This document shows positions 55,718 to 63,991 of a DNA stretch of 64,000 nt, piece by piece. Source of the stretch: Pseudomonadota bacterium. GTDB lineage: Bacteria > Pseudomonadota > Gammaproteobacteria > Xanthomonadales > Xanthomonadaceae. A program made the translations under genes and the position numbers. The notes under the pieces were generated by a model. It was not told where the DNA came from. It did not search any database and was given only the letters and a program-made list of their open reading frames with translations. The stretch covers positions 1-64,000 of the forward strand of contig JAFEBV010000005.1 of assembly GCA_018242485.1 (NCBI GenBank), read 5' to 3'. Within the stretch, counting starts at the first letter, position 1; each line of letters opens with the position of its first letter.

Positions 55718-57669
55718 GATGCGGCTCCTTGCAAGTCGTCGGCGCGCGCGGTGGTGTCGGCGAGGATGGCCTGCGCGCGTTGACCCAGATGATCGAAATA
55801 GCGGGCGATGTAGTCGATGCCGTTTTCCTCGTCGACGAGGAAGGGATTCATCAGCGTGTGGCGCAGGATGAACAGACGATCGCCGCCCTCGCGCCCGGCG
55901 TGCAGGCTGGCCGGATCGAGGTCGAGTTCGCCCAGCACGCGTGCCATGTCGGCCTCGCCCACGGCCTGTGCGCGCAAGCTGGTCATCGAACCGTAGAACT
56001 CCTGTTCCTGCACGCTGCGCCCCGGCATGCTGCGCAGTTCTTCGTACAGGCGGCACACGAACGCATTGGCGACCGCCACGTCGCGATTGCCGGCCGGATT
56101 GAGCGCAAGGCAAACCAGATTGCTGTCGGGCGCGAACGGTACGCAAGCCTGCACGGTGCCGGCCAGCGCCGCGATGAAGCGGCGCGCGTGGGCGCAGAAC
56201 GCCTCGGTGGAACGGATGGTCTGGGCGACGATGCGCCCAAAGTGCCCGGCATCCAGCGGCAGCACGCGATGGGTGACGTACACCGCGGCCGCGGCCGCGC
56301 CGGACTTGGAACCTTCCGGAATGTAACGACCCAGTTGGTGATAGCGACGGAAATAATCGTCCGTCGCACCGCCGGCGAAGACGTAATCGGCGTCTTCCGA
56401 GAGCAGGCCCATCGCACGCTGGTCACGGCAGACGAACGCGCCCGCGCCGTAGGGAAGAAAGCCGAGTTTGTGCGGATCGACGGTGAGCGAGTCGCACCGG
56501 CTGAGCGCGGCCACGGCGGCATGGGTCGATGCGCTCGGAAAGGTTTCGAATTCGCGCCGCATCTCCTCCAGCGGGCGCAAGCCGCCATCGGGTTTGCGCA
56601 ACAAGCTGGCCAGATAACCGCCCCAGGCGGCATCCACGTGTACGCCGAAGCCTAGACCACGCGCCGCATGTTCATCGCGCAGCGCCAGCACCTCGTGAAC
56701 CGGGTCGATGGTGCCGAACTCGGTGGTGCCCAGCACGGCCACCGCCGTCAGCACCGGACGGCGCTGGCGATGCAGTTCATCGAGCATGCCGGCGAGGGCT
56801 CGCGGATCCATGCGCATGCCGCGCTCGGGCACTTGCAGCAATTGCTCGCGCCCCAGCCCGAGCAGCTTCATGCCCTTGCTCCACGAGTAGTGCGCGGTCA
56901 GCGGGGCCAGCACCACCGGTGGGGAAAGCGTGGGATGGCGGCGGAAAAATTCCACGTGGCCGAGGTGTTCGATGCGTTCGTGCTCGACCCGGCGTCGCCA
57001 CTCCGCACACTCGTCCGTCGCCAGCGTGGCGAGGCGATCGCGCGCGCGTTGCAGCAGATCCAGCGCCGCGTGCGGATGCAGGTTGAAGGCGCACCAGTCG
57101 TCCTCCGGCAGTTCGACACCGGGAAACCGCGCCGCGCGCAACGCCACTGGAAACGCCTTCAATGCCAACGCCAAGCGCAGCGCCTGATAGTTGGCGACGG
57201 TGCCGCCCGAGGTGAGGTGACCGAAGGCGCAGTCGGAGCGTGCCGGATCGTCCACGTACCCCAGCATGCGCGCCAGTTGCAGGCCGACGCGGATCTCCAG
57301 ATCGATGGTGACCGGCGCCGCATCCTCGCTGACGTTGTTCGGGTTGTACGGCAGCGCCATGATCTGCGCCACCAACCCCGGCAATGCCAGATCGGAGACC
57401 ATGTGCCCGAGGTAGCGCGGGCTGTGGAAGGGCACCGAGCGCTTGAGCGCGGCCGACAGCGCGTGCAGTTCGCGACGCAGCTGCGCCTCGAAGCGTTGGT
57501 AATCCGGACGCAACACAGCTTGGGTGGGGATCGCCGGCGGATCCTCCGGATGCACGTTGCGCCGCCAGTACACATGGTCGCGCAGAAACTCCACCACCAA
57601 TCGCTCGAGCAGGCCATCGTTCTCGCCATAGGGGCCGAGGAAGCACGGATACAGCGCCGGATCGGTCAT
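55714..57669 (-). CDS. Group II PLP-dependent amino-acid decarboxylase
   Basis: A 651-residue fold-type I decarboxylase. Visible are GHLTSGGTVANYQALR (PLP phosphate region), HVDAAWGGYLASLL (ring-stacking His/Asp segment) and TVDPHKLGFLPYGAGAF with the PLP lysine K401. It is longer than glutamate or tyrosine decarboxylases (450-550), mainly at the N-terminus (VYWRRNVHPEDPPAI). Substrate unknown; aspartate, glutamate, tyrosine and cysteine-derived acids are all possible. I chose ATG 57669, five bases after the sirB2 stop. Together with the cysteine-synthase-like enzyme it may form a two-step pathway (inference). Confidence 0.88.
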   Translation of the reverse strand: MTDPALYPCFLGPYGENDGLLERLVVEFLRDHVYWRRNVHPEDPPAIPTQAVLRPDYQRFEAQLRRELHALSAALKRSVPFHSPRYLGHMVSDLALPGLVAQIMALPYNPNNVSEDAAPVTIDLEIRVGLQLARMLGYVDDPARSDCAFGHLTSGGTVANYQALRLALALKAFPVALRAARFPGVELPEDDWCAFNLHPHAALDLLQRARDRLATLATDECAEWRRRVEHERIEHLGHVEFFRRHPTLSPPVVLAPLTAHYSWSKGMKLLGLGREQLLQVPERGMRMDPRALAGMLDELHRQRRPVLTAVAVLGTTEFGTIDPVHEVLALRDEHAARGLGFGVHVDAAWGGYLASLLRKPDGGLRPLEEMRREFETFPSASTHAAVAALSRCDSLTVDPHKLGFLPYGAGAFVCRDQRAMGLLSEDADYVFAGGATDDYFRRYHQLGRYIPEGSKSGAAAAAVYVTHRVLPLDAGHFGRIVAQTIRSTEAFCAHARRFIAALAGTVQACVPFAPDSNLVCLALNPAGNRDVAVANAFVCRLYEELRSMPGRSVQEQEFYGSMTSLRAQAVGEADMARVLGELDLDPASLHAGREGGDRLFILRHTLMNPFLVDEENGIDYIARYFDHLGQRAQAILADTTARADDLQGAAS

Positions 57670-57673
57670 GGTC

Positions 57674-58081
57674 TCAGCCTCGCAGCCATAGCAACGCACC
57701 GCGCGGATCGTGCGCCAGCGCGATGCTGGCGATGAACCCGTACACGCATAGCGCCGCCAGCAGGCAGCCGCGACGCAGGCCCGGCGTGCGCCCACGCTGG
57801 AGCGCAAAGGTGCCGAGGACGATGTAGACCAGCAGCAAGCAGACCTTGGCGGTCAGCCACGCATCCACGAACGGGTACTGGCGCAGGATCCAGCACAGCA
57901 TGAGCGCGGCGACCAGCAAGGTGGTGTCGATGACATAGCTCGACCAGCGCGTGGGCGCAGCCATCGCCCAGCGTGCGCCGCGCTGCACGCCGACCCCGCG
58001 CGAAGCGAACAGCAGGCCGCTGGCGATCACTGCGGCGATGTGCAGATCCTTGATCTGCGGATAAAACGCGGCCGCGTTCAT
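57674..58081 (-). CDS. SirB2 family membrane protein
   Basis: A 135-residue protein with four TM helices, of the SirB2 family. Features are DLHIAAVIASGLLFASRGVGVQ and VDAWLTAKVCLLLVYIVLGTFALQRGRT, both family-typical. The biochemical role is unknown; SirB2 genes are often found next to NnrS or heme/copper genes. The ATG overlaps the nnrS stop (ATGA). Confidence 0.88.
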   Translation of the reverse strand: MNAAAFYPQIKDLHIAAVIASGLLFASRGVGVQRGARWAMAAPTRWSSYVIDTTLLVAALMLCWILRQYPFVDAWLTAKVCLLLVYIVLGTFALQRGRTPGLRRGCLLAALCVYGFIASIALAHDPRGALLWLRG

Positions 58082-59304
58082 CCGGGTCGGCCATCGACGC
58101 GCGGGGCGAGGTAGATCCGCAACGAGCGAATCACCCACGGCATGAAGGCCAGCAGCCAGCCGATCCCGGCGACGGCTTGCCAAGCCAGCGCATCGGGCAC
58201 GTCGTCGGACACGATGCGCACGACCGCCACGACTTGCAGACTGACGAACGCAAAGGCAGCGGCTTTGCCCAGTTCCAAGGGTCGCCCGGCATGACCCTGC
58301 GTCACCCGCGTCACCATCGCCACCAGCAGGCTGCCGAAGCAGCCGATGAACAGCGCGTGCGGCGGGCCGAGCCCGAGCACGAACGGCACGCCCTTGACCA
58401 GTTCCCACAGGCTCTGCGCGGAAAACAGCACGAACGCCACCGGCATCCACGCAAAGCCGATGAACAATACCGTCAGCAGCGCCGGCCCCCTGCCCCACCA
58501 ACGGATGACGAGCGTTGCCGTCAACGCCGCAAAAGGCAGATCCACCACCCACAACCATGCGGTGGCATTGAACAGATCCAGGGTCAAGTGCGCCAACAGG
58601 AACACCCACAACGCGGCCAGCGCCCACATCGGCCGCCAGAGCGTGTAACCGGGGATCACGTTGCCGGCGAAGAACGGGATCATGCGGTGGCAGACGGTGA
58701 AGAACAGCGGCAGCAGCAGGCCGAATCCACCCAGTTTGACCGCCGCCGTCAGCAACGCGGCTTCAGGATGATGCAAGTAGACGGCAAACGAGACCAGCCC
58801 GGCCCATCCCATCGTCAACGCACTGGCGCAACTGATCGCATGCCAGGTGGTTTTCTGGTCGCGCCAGATGATCGTCCACAGCAACGCAAGCCCATACGTC
58901 CAGCCGAGGATCGACAGTACGATGCCCAGATGCACCGCATGCGGATGGCCCAGCACACCGATCAGGGTCAGGGCTTCGCCGCCGAACAATCCGATGCCGA
59001 CCGGAACGTAATGCTGGCGTTGCAGCGAGGGCTGGTTCATCCAGCGCGGAAAGGTCGTCAAAAGAAAGCCGAACACGAACGGCGGCAGTACCTGATACTG
59101 CATGACGATGGCGTGCATCCAGCGCGGGGCGACGAGCGGCTGCGGCATCGTCAGCCAGCCCCAGCGCGTGGCGCCCAGCCACAACGTCCACCAGAGCATC
59201 GCCAGCAGCACGTTGGATGCGCCGATGAAGAACATCAACCGGTGCGGCGCGGCGGTGAGCTGGCGGGCGAGCGCGGCGGAAGCGGCAGCGGGAACCGTGT
59301 TCAT
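58078..59304 (-). CDS. nnrS: NnrS family heme-copper membrane protein (nitric oxide stress)
   Basis: A 408-residue inner-membrane protein with about twelve TM helices and the NnrS signatures PHRLMFFIGASNVLLAMLWW at the N-terminus and HRMIPFFAGNVIPGY mid-way, with several TM histidines that may bind heme or copper. NnrS protects metabolism from nitric oxide in denitrifiers and pathogens. A TTGATGCAGGTCAG box is centred 41.5 bases before the A of the ATG and GAAAAT sits at -12 to -7, so the transcript should be leaderless and induced by FNR/ANR. First gene of a five-gene operon. Confidence 0.93.
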   Translation of the reverse strand: MNTVPAAASAALARQLTAAPHRLMFFIGASNVLLAMLWWTLWLGATRWGWLTMPQPLVAPRWMHAIVMQYQVLPPFVFGFLLTTFPRWMNQPSLQRQHYVPVGIGLFGGEALTLIGVLGHPHAVHLGIVLSILGWTYGLALLWTIIWRDQKTTWHAISCASALTMGWAGLVSFAVYLHHPEAALLTAAVKLGGFGLLLPLFFTVCHRMIPFFAGNVIPGYTLWRPMWALAALWVFLLAHLTLDLFNATAWLWVVDLPFAALTATLVIRWWGRGPALLTVLFIGFAWMPVAFVLFSAQSLWELVKGVPFVLGLGPPHALFIGCFGSLLVAMVTRVTQGHAGRPLELGKAAAFAFVSLQVVAVVRIVSDDVPDALAWQAVAGIGWLLAFMPWVIRSLRIYLAPRVDGRPG

Positions 59305-59338
59305 GCGGCTATTTTCGAGCCAGTGCGGCGCGTGCGCC

Positions 59339-59352
59339 TTGATGCAGGTCAG
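59339..59352 (-). promoter_or_regulatory. nnrS: FNR/ANR box of the nnrS operon
   Basis: TTGAT-GCAG-GTCAG on the plus strand (read CTGAC-CTGC-ATCAA on the minus strand), nine of ten consensus half-site bases if G/A at the first base of the second half is allowed. Its centre is 41.5 bases upstream of the nnrS ATG; GAAAAT occupies -12 to -7. Confidence 0.75.
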
Positions 59353-59391
59353 TGCCGCCCGCCCCGTGTGCACGCTCGCGGCGTGCGCGGC

Positions 59392-60141
59392 TCACTCCCG
59401 CAGGACGGATTGCGCCAGTGTCTGTAGTCGCGGCATGTCGCGGATCTCCAGCTCGCGCCGATCCACCGCGATCAGGCCATCGTTCTGGAAACGCCGCAGC
59501 ACCCGGCTGACGGTTTCCGCGGCCAGCCGCAGGTAATTGGCCATGTCGGTGCGGCCCATGGTCAGGTGCATGCGTGTGGCCGAGAAACCGCGCGCAGCAT
59601 AACGGCGCGAGAGCGACATCAGAAAGGCCGCCATGCGCTCATCGGCGCTGAAATCCCCCGCCAGCAAGGCGGCCTTGCCGATGTCCTGCGAGAGCAGACG
59701 GAACAACTGCTCCTGCAGGCCGGGCAGACGCGACGCCAGCAGCGCCAGTCGCGGGAACGAGAACCGGCACAACACCACGGTGTCCAGCGCGACGGCGTTG
59801 CACGGATAGCGGGCGTTGGAGATCGCCGACAGGCCGATCAACTCGCCTGGCAGGTGGAAGCCGAGCACCTGTTCATGGCCGGAACGATCGACCACGAAAG
59901 TCTTGACCGTGCCGGCGCGCACCGCGGCGATCGCGGTGAACGGATCGCCCTCGCGAAAGATGTATTCGCCCTCGGCATACGGGCCGATGTGCTCGACCAG
60001 CACATGCAATTCGCCGAGCGCGGCCTTGTCCAGACCCTGCGCGAGGCACACGGACGAAAACGCGCAGGTACTGCAGAAAGCGATCTCGTCGCCATCGTCG
60101 GCGATCGGGATCGGCAGCGGCTGGTGCAGGAGCCCGGTCAT
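59392..60141 (-). CDS. fnr: FNR/ANR family oxygen-sensing transcription regulator
   Basis: A 249-residue Crp/Fnr regulator. The [4Fe-4S] ligands Cys23, Cys26, Cys32 and Cys114 are all present (CSTCAFSSVC and YPC). The cAMP-type beta-roll occupies about 45-140, the dimer helix about 150-180, and the recognition helix contains ETVSR, the E-xx-S-R pattern that reads TTGAT. It is thus expected to bind the four boxes found nearby. It lies 22 bases downstream of hemN on the same strand, so hemN and fnr share an FNR-controlled transcript (autoregulation). Confidence 0.96.
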   Translation of the reverse strand: MTGLLHQPLPIPIADDGDEIAFCSTCAFSSVCLAQGLDKAALGELHVLVEHIGPYAEGEYIFREGDPFTAIAAVRAGTVKTFVVDRSGHEQVLGFHLPGELIGLSAISNARYPCNAVALDTVVLCRFSFPRLALLASRLPGLQEQLFRLLSQDIGKAALLAGDFSADERMAAFLMSLSRRYAARGFSATRMHLTMGRTDMANYLRLAAETVSRVLRRFQNDGLIAVDRRELEIRDMPRLQTLAQSVLRE

Positions 60142-60163
60142 GCCGTCCGGCCTCGAAAACGCT

Positions 60164-61558
60164 TCAGATCGCCCGCGAGAAGCGCGCCGGTACTGACGAT
60201 CCGTCGTGCAGGTAACGATCGAAGCATGCGGCGATTATACGCAGGAGCAAGCGCCCCCGCGAGGTTGCGCGGATGAACGTCGGATCGACCTCCACCAGCC
60301 CGTCGGCGGCCAGCGCGGCCAATCGTTCGAGTGCGCCGGCAAAATAATTGCGGAACTCGATGCCGTGGCGGGTCTCCAATCCGGCGACATCGATCGAACC
60401 TGCGCACATGAGCTGCTGGATCGCGTCGGCGCGCACCACGTCGTCGGCGTCCATGCGTACGCCGCGCCACACCGGAATGCGCCCGCCATCCACCGCGCTC
60501 TCCCACGCGGGCAGGTCGCGATGGTTCTGGCTGTAACAATCGCCGACGTGGCTGATGGCGCTGACCCCGAAGCCGACCAGATCGGAATCCGCGTGGGTGG
60601 TGTAGCCCATGAAATTGCGATGCAGGCCGCCGCCCTCTTGCGCCAGCGCGAGATCGTCGCCGGGTAACGCGAAATGATCCATGCCGATGTACCGGTAGCC
60701 GGCCTCCGCCAGTTTTTCGATCGCAAGGCGCAGCAGGCCGAGTTTGGTTTCCGGATCCGGCAATTGGCTGGCATCGATCTGGCGTTGCGCGCGGAACAGG
60801 TCGGGCATGTGCGCGTAGCTGTAGATTGCCAGCCGATCCGGGCGCGCGGCGACGACGATGTCGAGGGTGCGCCCGAAGCCTTCCATCCCCTGCCCCGGCA
60901 GCCCGTAGATGAGGTCGATGTTGACCGAGCGGAAGCCGTGCGCGCGACAGGCTTCCACGACCGCCAGCGTGTCATCGACCGACTGGATGCGATTGACCGC
61001 GCGCTGCACCGCCGGATCGAAATCCTGCACGCCGAGACTGGCGCGGTTGAAACCGATCCGCGCCAGCGCGGCGATGTCGCCGGGGCCGACGCAGCGCGGA
61101 TCGAGTTCGATGGACACGTCGCGGTCGGCCGCCCGGCCCAGCCGGAAATGCGAAGTCATGCACTCGATGAGTTCCTCGATCTGCCCGGCATCGAGAAAAT
61201 TCGGCGTGCCGCCGCCCAGGTGCAATTGCATCGCCTCGCGGTCGCGGTCGAACAACGGCGCGACTAGCGCGATCTCGCGCACCAGCCGCGTCATGTACGC
61301 GCTGGCGCGCGTGCGGTCGCGGGTGATCACGCGGTTGCAGCCGCAGTAGAAGCACGGGCTGAAGCAGAACGGCACATGCACGTACAGCGACAGCGGACTG
61401 GGAATGGGGTCGCCATTGCTGCGCCGCGCGTTCTCGCGCAGTTCGTCCTCGCCGAAACCGGGGGCGAAATTCGGGGCGGTCGGATACGAGGTGTAACGCG
61501 GGCCGGGGCGGTCGTACTTGCGCAGCAACGCGGCGTCGAAAGGGGGAATCGCAGGCAT
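60164..61558 (-). CDS. hemN: Oxygen-independent coproporphyrinogen III oxidase
   Basis: A 464-residue radical-SAM enzyme for anaerobic heme synthesis. The cluster motif is HVPFCFSPCFYCGC (Cys65, Cys69, Cys72, plus Cys74), with LHLGGGTPNFL and VQDFDPAVQRAVNRIQ typical of HemN rather than HemW. ATG 61558 is the first suitable start, directly before PPFDAALLRKYDRPGPRYTSYPTAP. The FNR box 61593-61606 is centred 41.5 bases before the A of the ATG, implying a leaderless transcript; the -10 AACCAT is weak. Divergent from the GNAT gene. Confidence 0.96.
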   Translation of the reverse strand: MPAIPPFDAALLRKYDRPGPRYTSYPTAPNFAPGFGEDELRENARRSNGDPIPSPLSLYVHVPFCFSPCFYCGCNRVITRDRTRASAYMTRLVREIALVAPLFDRDREAMQLHLGGGTPNFLDAGQIEELIECMTSHFRLGRAADRDVSIELDPRCVGPGDIAALARIGFNRASLGVQDFDPAVQRAVNRIQSVDDTLAVVEACRAHGFRSVNIDLIYGLPGQGMEGFGRTLDIVVAARPDRLAIYSYAHMPDLFRAQRQIDASQLPDPETKLGLLRLAIEKLAEAGYRYIGMDHFALPGDDLALAQEGGGLHRNFMGYTTHADSDLVGFGVSAISHVGDCYSQNHRDLPAWESAVDGGRIPVWRGVRMDADDVVRADAIQQLMCAGSIDVAGLETRHGIEFRNYFAGALERLAALAADGLVEVDPTFIRATSRGRLLLRIIAACFDRYLHDGSSVPARFSRAI

Positions 61559-61592
61559 GCAGGCATGGTTGCCTGCACGGCTATCGGCTGCC

Positions 61593-61606
61593 TTGACTTC
61601 GGTCAA
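61593..61606. promoter_or_regulatory. FNR/ANR box in the hemN/GNAT divergent region
   Basis: TTGACTTCGGTCAA: a perfect palindrome with TTGAC half sites (the variant also used by ANR). It is 41.5 bases before the hemN ATG on one side; on the other, TGTACT at 61629-61634 would place a rightward +1 at about 61641, also 41.5 bases away. One box may therefore activate both genes. Confidence 0.8.
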
Positions 61607-61662
61607 GCACTGCGCCCCGCGTTTGCGCTGTACTGGATCCATCCGCCTTGCAGGAACGGGCC

Positions 61663-62286
61663 ATGAGTCCGACCGACGCCCCCGAATCGTCCGGCGACTA
61701 CCCGCGCTGGATAGCCACCTTGCGCAACCGTCGCAACGTACTCATTCGCCCGATCCGCAAACGCGACCTGACGGCTGCACGTGCGTTTTTCGACGGACTC
61801 TCCCGCGAAGCACGCCGGCACCGCTTCATGCGCCCGCAGGATGCTGCGGAGGAAACCCCGGCGGAGAGCCTCGTGGACGCGCGGCGTCCCGGCGAAATCG
61901 CCTACGTAGCGGTGGTCAAGGAAGACTCACGACAGAAGGTCGTCGGGGTCGGTCAATGCGTTCGCGACACCATGGACGGCTGCCGCTGCACCGTCGTGGT
62001 GGCCGATGCGTGGTACGACAGGGGTCTAGGCAGTGCCCTGCTCAAGCGTCTGATCGCCACCGCACGGCGCGATGGAATCGCACGGATGTACTTCATCGGT
62101 TACGCGGAAAATCTGCGTCTGCGCGATCTGGCGCGTTTCTTCGGGTTCGATCTGCGGCAGGAACCGGATCATCCGCGGCGCGTAGTCTACGAATTGGCGC
62201 TCACAACCGACCCTGTCGCCGAACCCGCCGACCGGCCGGATCGCGACGATGCCGTTCGCGCCGCCGGTTCAGTGGGAAAACAGTAA
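61663..62286 (+). CDS. GNAT family acetyltransferase
   Basis: A 207-residue protein with one GNAT domain (about residues 28-180). The start LIRPIRKRDLTAARAFFDGLS and the acetyl-CoA loop AWYDRGLGSALLKRLIATAR (R/Q-xx-G-x-G/A) are clear. The pattern RRHRFMRP near residue 55 resembles the C-terminal GNAT part of protein-acetyltransferase Pat. Substrate unknown. AGGA lies before the ATG at 61663; the Met in the upstream extension is too far. Its 3' end overlaps the universal stress protein gene by 18 bases in antisense. It faces hemN across one FNR box. Confidence 0.88.
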   Translation: MSPTDAPESSGDYPRWIATLRNRRNVLIRPIRKRDLTAARAFFDGLSREARRHRFMRPQDAAEETPAESLVDARRPGEIAYVAVVKEDSRQKVVGVGQCVRDTMDGCRCTVVVADAWYDRGLGSALLKRLIATARRDGIARMYFIGYAENLRLRDLARFFGFDLRQEPDHPRRVVYELALTTDPVAEPADRPDRDDAVRAAGSVGKQ

Positions 62287-63102
62287 CGGCACCGGGCATG
62301 GCGACGCGAGCAGTTCCGCCGTGACGCCACCCATCGCCCATTCGCGGAAACGCGAATGGCCGTAGCCGCCGAGCACGAGCATATCAGCCTGCGACTGCTG
62401 CGCATGCGCCAGCAAGGTGGCCGCGACCGACCGGCCTGCGGTCGGCAACGTCTCGGCACGTACGTCCAGAGCGTGGCGTTGCAGATGCGCGAGGATGTCC
62501 GCAGACACGCCTTCCTCGCTGCGATCCGCGCATGCTGCGACCAGTTCCACGCGCGTCGCCGCATGCAGAAAAGGCATCGCATCGTGCAGCGCGCGCGTGG
62601 CTTCGCGCCGCGGCTGCCACGCCACCATCACGTGTTGCGGCTCCCGCCATTCCGGCACGGCGGGCACCAACATCGTCGGCCGCCCGGATGCCAGCAGCAA
62701 TCCGGTGAAGCAGGCCTTGATGGCTGCCCCGTCGCGGGCCGCATCGATCGCCATCGGCAGCACCGACAGATCGGCATGGCGCGCTTGCAGCGCCGCCTGC
62801 GCTGGCCCTTCGGCAGCGAAGGACTCGAGCAGGCGCACCTCGACGCACAGGCCGGGAAACTGCTGCGTCAGTCGTTCCCGCCACGCCTGCGCATCCTTCT
62901 GCGCCCCGTCGCGGAACGTCTTGTACAACTCGCCGAAGGCCAGATCCCCGCCATCCCAAGGGCCGGCGACAGGGATCGGCAGGTTGACGAACTTCAACAC
63001 GGTCAGGTGCGCGCCGCGCACGGCAGCCATGCAAGCCGCGGCATTCACGGCGAACACATCGCCCGCCGTTTCGGTGAGCGGAACCAGCAGATCCTTGATC
63101 AT
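62269..63102 (-). CDS. Universal stress protein with two Usp domains
   Basis: A 277-residue protein containing two tandem Usp folds (about 1-150 and 155-277). The second has the ATP-type signature ending GGYGHSRFREWAMGGVTAELLASPCPVPLLFSH (G-2x-G-9x-G-S/T type); the first is degenerate. Such double-Usp proteins are often FNR-controlled in pseudomonads and xanthomonads. A box at 63162-63175 and TCCAAT at 63134-63139 give the same 41.5 spacing seen for azu, nnrS and hemN. Divergent from the VIT-family gene. Confidence 0.9.
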   Translation of the reverse strand: MIKDLLVPLTETAGDVFAVNAAACMAAVRGAHLTVLKFVNLPIPVAGPWDGGDLAFGELYKTFRDGAQKDAQAWRERLTQQFPGLCVEVRLLESFAAEGPAQAALQARHADLSVLPMAIDAARDGAAIKACFTGLLLASGRPTMLVPAVPEWREPQHVMVAWQPRREATRALHDAMPFLHAATRVELVAACADRSEEGVSADILAHLQRHALDVRAETLPTAGRSVAATLLAHAQQSQADMLVLGGYGHSRFREWAMGGVTAELLASPCPVPLLFSH

Positions 63103-63133
63103 GGCCGCACCTCGCCGCTGCGCAGATGGCCGT

Positions 63134-63139
63134 ATTGGA
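63134..63139 (-). promoter_or_regulatory. -10 hexamer of the usp promoter
   Basis: TCCAAT on the minus strand, placing +1 near 63127 and a leader of about 25 bases. Confidence 0.55.
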
Positions 63140-63161
63140 CAACCGATCGTGCCATTGCGGC

Positions 63162-63175
63162 ATGACCTGCATCAA
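63162..63175 (-). promoter_or_regulatory. FNR/ANR box of the universal stress protein gene
   Basis: TTGAT-GCAG-GTCAT on the minus strand: first half site perfect, second half four of five to the GTCAA variant. The core TTGATGCAGGTCA is identical to the nnrS box. Centre 41.5 bases from the predicted +1. Confidence 0.65.
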
Positions 63176-63304
63176 GCATGCGCCCCATCCGCGTCGTCGG
63201 CGCGAGCGTCTTCCACGCGACCCTCGGCGCTGCATTTGCTAGCATGCAGCGCCCCCGTGGAATCAAGCCACAAGGCATTCCAAGACCCTGCCGATCATCC
63301 GCGC

Positions 63305-63991
63305 ATGCCCGGACACACCCACCGCACCCACGCATCCGGTAGCACCCGTGCGGGCGTGCTGGGTGCGAACGACGGCATCCTGTCCATCGCCGGGCTGATG
63401 ATCGGCGTGGCCTCGACCCACGCCGGTCGCGATGCCTTGTTGCTGGCGGGGCTCGCCGGTTTGATCGCCGGTGCGTTGTCGATGGGTGCGGGCGAATTCG
63501 TGTCGGTGAGTTCGCAAGCGGACATCGAGCGTGCCGATCTGGAAATCGAGCGCAAGGCGCTGGAAACCGATTTTGCCGGCGAACACGCCGAGCTCACCGA
63601 GATCTACGTCCGTCGCGGGTTGGATCGCACGCTGGCCGAACAGGTCGCCGGCCAGTTGATGCGCCACGATGCGCTCGGTGCGCACGCGCGCGACGACATC
63701 GGCATCACCGACGCACTGTCCGCGCGCCCGTTGCAGGCGTCGCTGGCGTCGATGGCCAGCTTTGCCATCGGCGGCCTGATTCCTTTCCTCGCCGCATACC
63801 TCGCGCCGAGCCATCGCACGGGGCCGTCGATCGCCATCGTCTCGATGCTGTCGCTGGCCGCGCTTGGCGCGGTCGCCGCACGCGCCGGAGGCGCCAGCGT
63901 GATACGCGGCGCGGTGCGCGTGCTGATCTGGGGTGCCGCGACCATGGCGCTGACCAGCTTCATCGGTGCGCTGATCGGCGCGCAGGGCTGA
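63305..63991 (+). CDS. VIT1/CCC1 family iron/manganese transporter
   Basis: A 228-residue membrane protein of the VIT1/CCC1 family, which moves Fe2+ or Mn2+. The family start LGANDGILSIAGLMIGVA is near residue 20, LSMGAGEFVSVSSQADIERAD forms the end of TM2 and the cytoplasmic metal-binding helices (ERADLEIERKALETD), and three further TM helices follow. ATG 63305 matches the family start; a GTG at 63257 adds 16 unlikely residues. It ends just before the window edge and seems complete. Divergent from the Usp gene. Confidence 0.9.
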   Translation: MPGHTHRTHASGSTRAGVLGANDGILSIAGLMIGVASTHAGRDALLLAGLAGLIAGALSMGAGEFVSVSSQADIERADLEIERKALETDFAGEHAELTEIYVRRGLDRTLAEQVAGQLMRHDALGAHARDDIGITDALSARPLQASLASMASFAIGGLIPFLAAYLAPSHRTGPSIAIVSMLSLAALGAVAARAGGASVIRGAVRVLIWGAATMALTSFIGALIGAQG

